Positions 62,382 through 64,000 of a DNA stretch of 64,000 nucleotides are shown one piece after another (the first letter of the stretch is position 1; each line of letters opens with the position of its first letter). The DNA is taken from contig CM067570.1 of the NCBI GenBank assembly GCA_034336665.1, forward strand, positions 19,296,502-19,360,501. Reading direction: 5' to 3'. This DNA is from Luscinia megarhynchos. Lineage: Eukaryota > Chordata > Aves > Passeriformes > Turdidae. The position numbers and the translations under genes were made by a program. The notes beneath the pieces were generated by a model. It ran no database searches. It was not told where the DNA came from and saw nothing but the letters and a program-made list of their open reading frames with translations.

Positions 62382-64000
62382 GTACAAAAATTAAAATGAA
62401 ATCAAGCATTTTGATAATAAGAGCAATAGATATATCTAAAATGTTTGTGGGATAGTAAGATCAAAGTCAAATGTAAGAGAAATTTTTTGTTCTGTTACAA
62501 GGCCTCTGTAGATTCATAAACTTTTTTTTGCTTTTTTATCTTTGTTTACTCAAACTTGTATTTTTATGATTTCATTGAGTATGTTGATAACAGAATTTAG
62601 AGCCTAGACTATTTTCTGTCTAAAATGCTAGAGGTTTAGAACAGGTCTCATTATAAACAGAACAGCAATTTTAGGCAAATAAAATGGATGCTATCACTAA
62701 AGGCTTCATATTTTTTCACAAGCTGAGGCATGCATACCTTTAAAGATTAAGATTTTTCTTTTATGCTAATAAGTGAAAACAATCCATCTTTTGGAAGTGC
62801 TATTGTAAATAATAGAGATTGCCATTTTATCATTTGTAATCCTGTCTGGGGTAATGCAAATTCTGCATGTGTATTTAAATCAAACAAGCAGGAAAAGGGC
62901 ATTGAGAATGTTGGAACTGGAAGCTTAGGAGCCAAGAAAGTGCTAGTCCAATACTCTTGGTTACTGTTTTTTCTTGCAGTCATTGCAAAGTGGATAAGTT
63001 TTCAGTAGTTGGTCCTTGGGCTGCACTTGTACCATGAAGAATAGGGAAGTTCACAGAGTTGTGTTAGCCAATGTGAGTTAAAGCTTCAAGCTGTGTAGGA
63101 ATATCTATTAAATTTGTTTTGTAGAATAGTGTTAGGAAGGGTCTGGTGTATCCTGAGATGTCACCCCAATATGGAGCGTGCAAGGACATACATTCAGACT
63201 TGTCATACAGGTGTGCACTTAGAGTGCTCTTGCACAGAACCTACAGCTCTGTAGGAACTATAAAAAGCAAAAGAAGTGTGACGGGGTAGAGAGTGTGGAA
63301 GTAGACCGTAATACATGTGCACTCTGCAGCAAGGTTCAACAATCAGCTTGGAATTGTATGTGATTTTGAGACACATGAGTATATGAGATTGAACATAGTT
63401 GACAACACACACATCATACAGCAGCTTAATGAAGTGAGTATGGAGCAGGAGTATCAGTATTCAGAGGAGTCATTGGAAAAAAGATATATATGATCTGATC
63501 AAACTTTTTCATTTTAGTTCAAAATGAAATGGAGTAAATTGTTTTGTGTGTCTAGGGTGGATAGGAAAAGAAGTAATGGACCTACATTTCAGTGGCAAGA
63601 TTTATGTTAGATGCTAAGAACTTTATGAATAGTTGTGATAATATAGCAGTTCAACAGATTTCTAGGGAGACTGTGCAGTTTATAGTCTCAGTGATTCTGA
63701 AAAATTAATATAAGAGATGTACTTGAAATGTTAAAGATATGTCTATTGTTCTCTGTGGACAGAGCACTGAACTGATGACTTCTTACAACCCTTTCCCCAT
63801 GATTTGCAGTGAATTTCAGTGATTGTTTCATGGTAAAGCTTGTATTTCTGTTGGGGATATTTGATCACTCAAATGTGTCTACAGTAGAATTATAGTTAGG
63901 ACAGTTTTCAATTTATATTTTTTTTTAATGGACATTCTTCAACTATGGAAAAGTGGTACAAGGAGAAGAGAAAGATGTAAGAAGTAAGAAATCAGATTCA
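62382..64000 (+). other. MYO3B intron, continues past window end
   Basis: The next exon, expected to begin with YSLMDLL and carry the FVRCIKPN motif, is not present here. No gene or repeat recognised. Confidence 0.8.

Noticed and set aside
1..64000. tRNA, rRNA, known miRNA, CRISPR arrays, bacterial genes
   Set aside because: Nothing of these types was recognised by reading; the window is eukaryotic intronic sequence.

Overview
This window is vertebrate nuclear DNA, almost certainly from a bird. It is AT-rich, intron-dominated and gene-poor. It holds two clear avian-type CR1 LINE 3' ends (about 9263-9460 and 22385-22595), two older CR1-like scraps, and 17 small exons of one conserved animal gene. 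The species cannot be fixed from the sequence. A possible LTR fragment near 41 kb hints at a songbird, but this rests on memory of passerine LTRs.

The only gene I can support is MYO3B (myosin IIIB), on the + strand and open at both ends. Class III myosins have an N-terminal Ser/Thr kinase fused to an actin-based motor and act in stereocilia of hair cells and in photoreceptors. The window starts inside an intron after the N-terminal kinase exons. It contains the last two kinase-domain exons (13321-13386, 24529-24684), the kinase-motor linker (30977-31073), and most of the motor from its N-terminal part to the region before the SH1 helix (31938-62381). The joined exons give 2,059 nt: one nucleotide completing a split codon, then 686 uninterrupted codons. 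All splice phases match and there is no frameshift or stop, so the gene looks functional. The P-loop, switch I, switch II and relay regions are all present. The rest of the motor, the IQ motifs and the tail lie beyond 64000.

Layout: 1-13320 intron with a CR1; 13321-24684 two kinase exons separated by 11.1 kb; 30977-44540 a dense run of 13 exons; 44541-58081 a 13.5 kb intron; then exons at 58082 and 62304.

The main unusual structure is in the intron at 40071-42934. It is a GC-rich minisatellite (41152-41585) with ten exact copies and one variant of a core that closely matches the vertebrate CTCF consensus. All copies are in one orientation, 36 or 43 bp apart, and they are arranged as two 201-bp blocks that differ at only 2 positions. 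Three splicing oddities also stand out: a GC-AG intron after 38429, a perfect 12-bp duplication that creates tandem in-frame splice donors at 24684/24696, and an exon-like segment at 19758-19845 that would truncate the kinase if included. No RNA genes, CRISPR arrays or second protein-coding genes were found.
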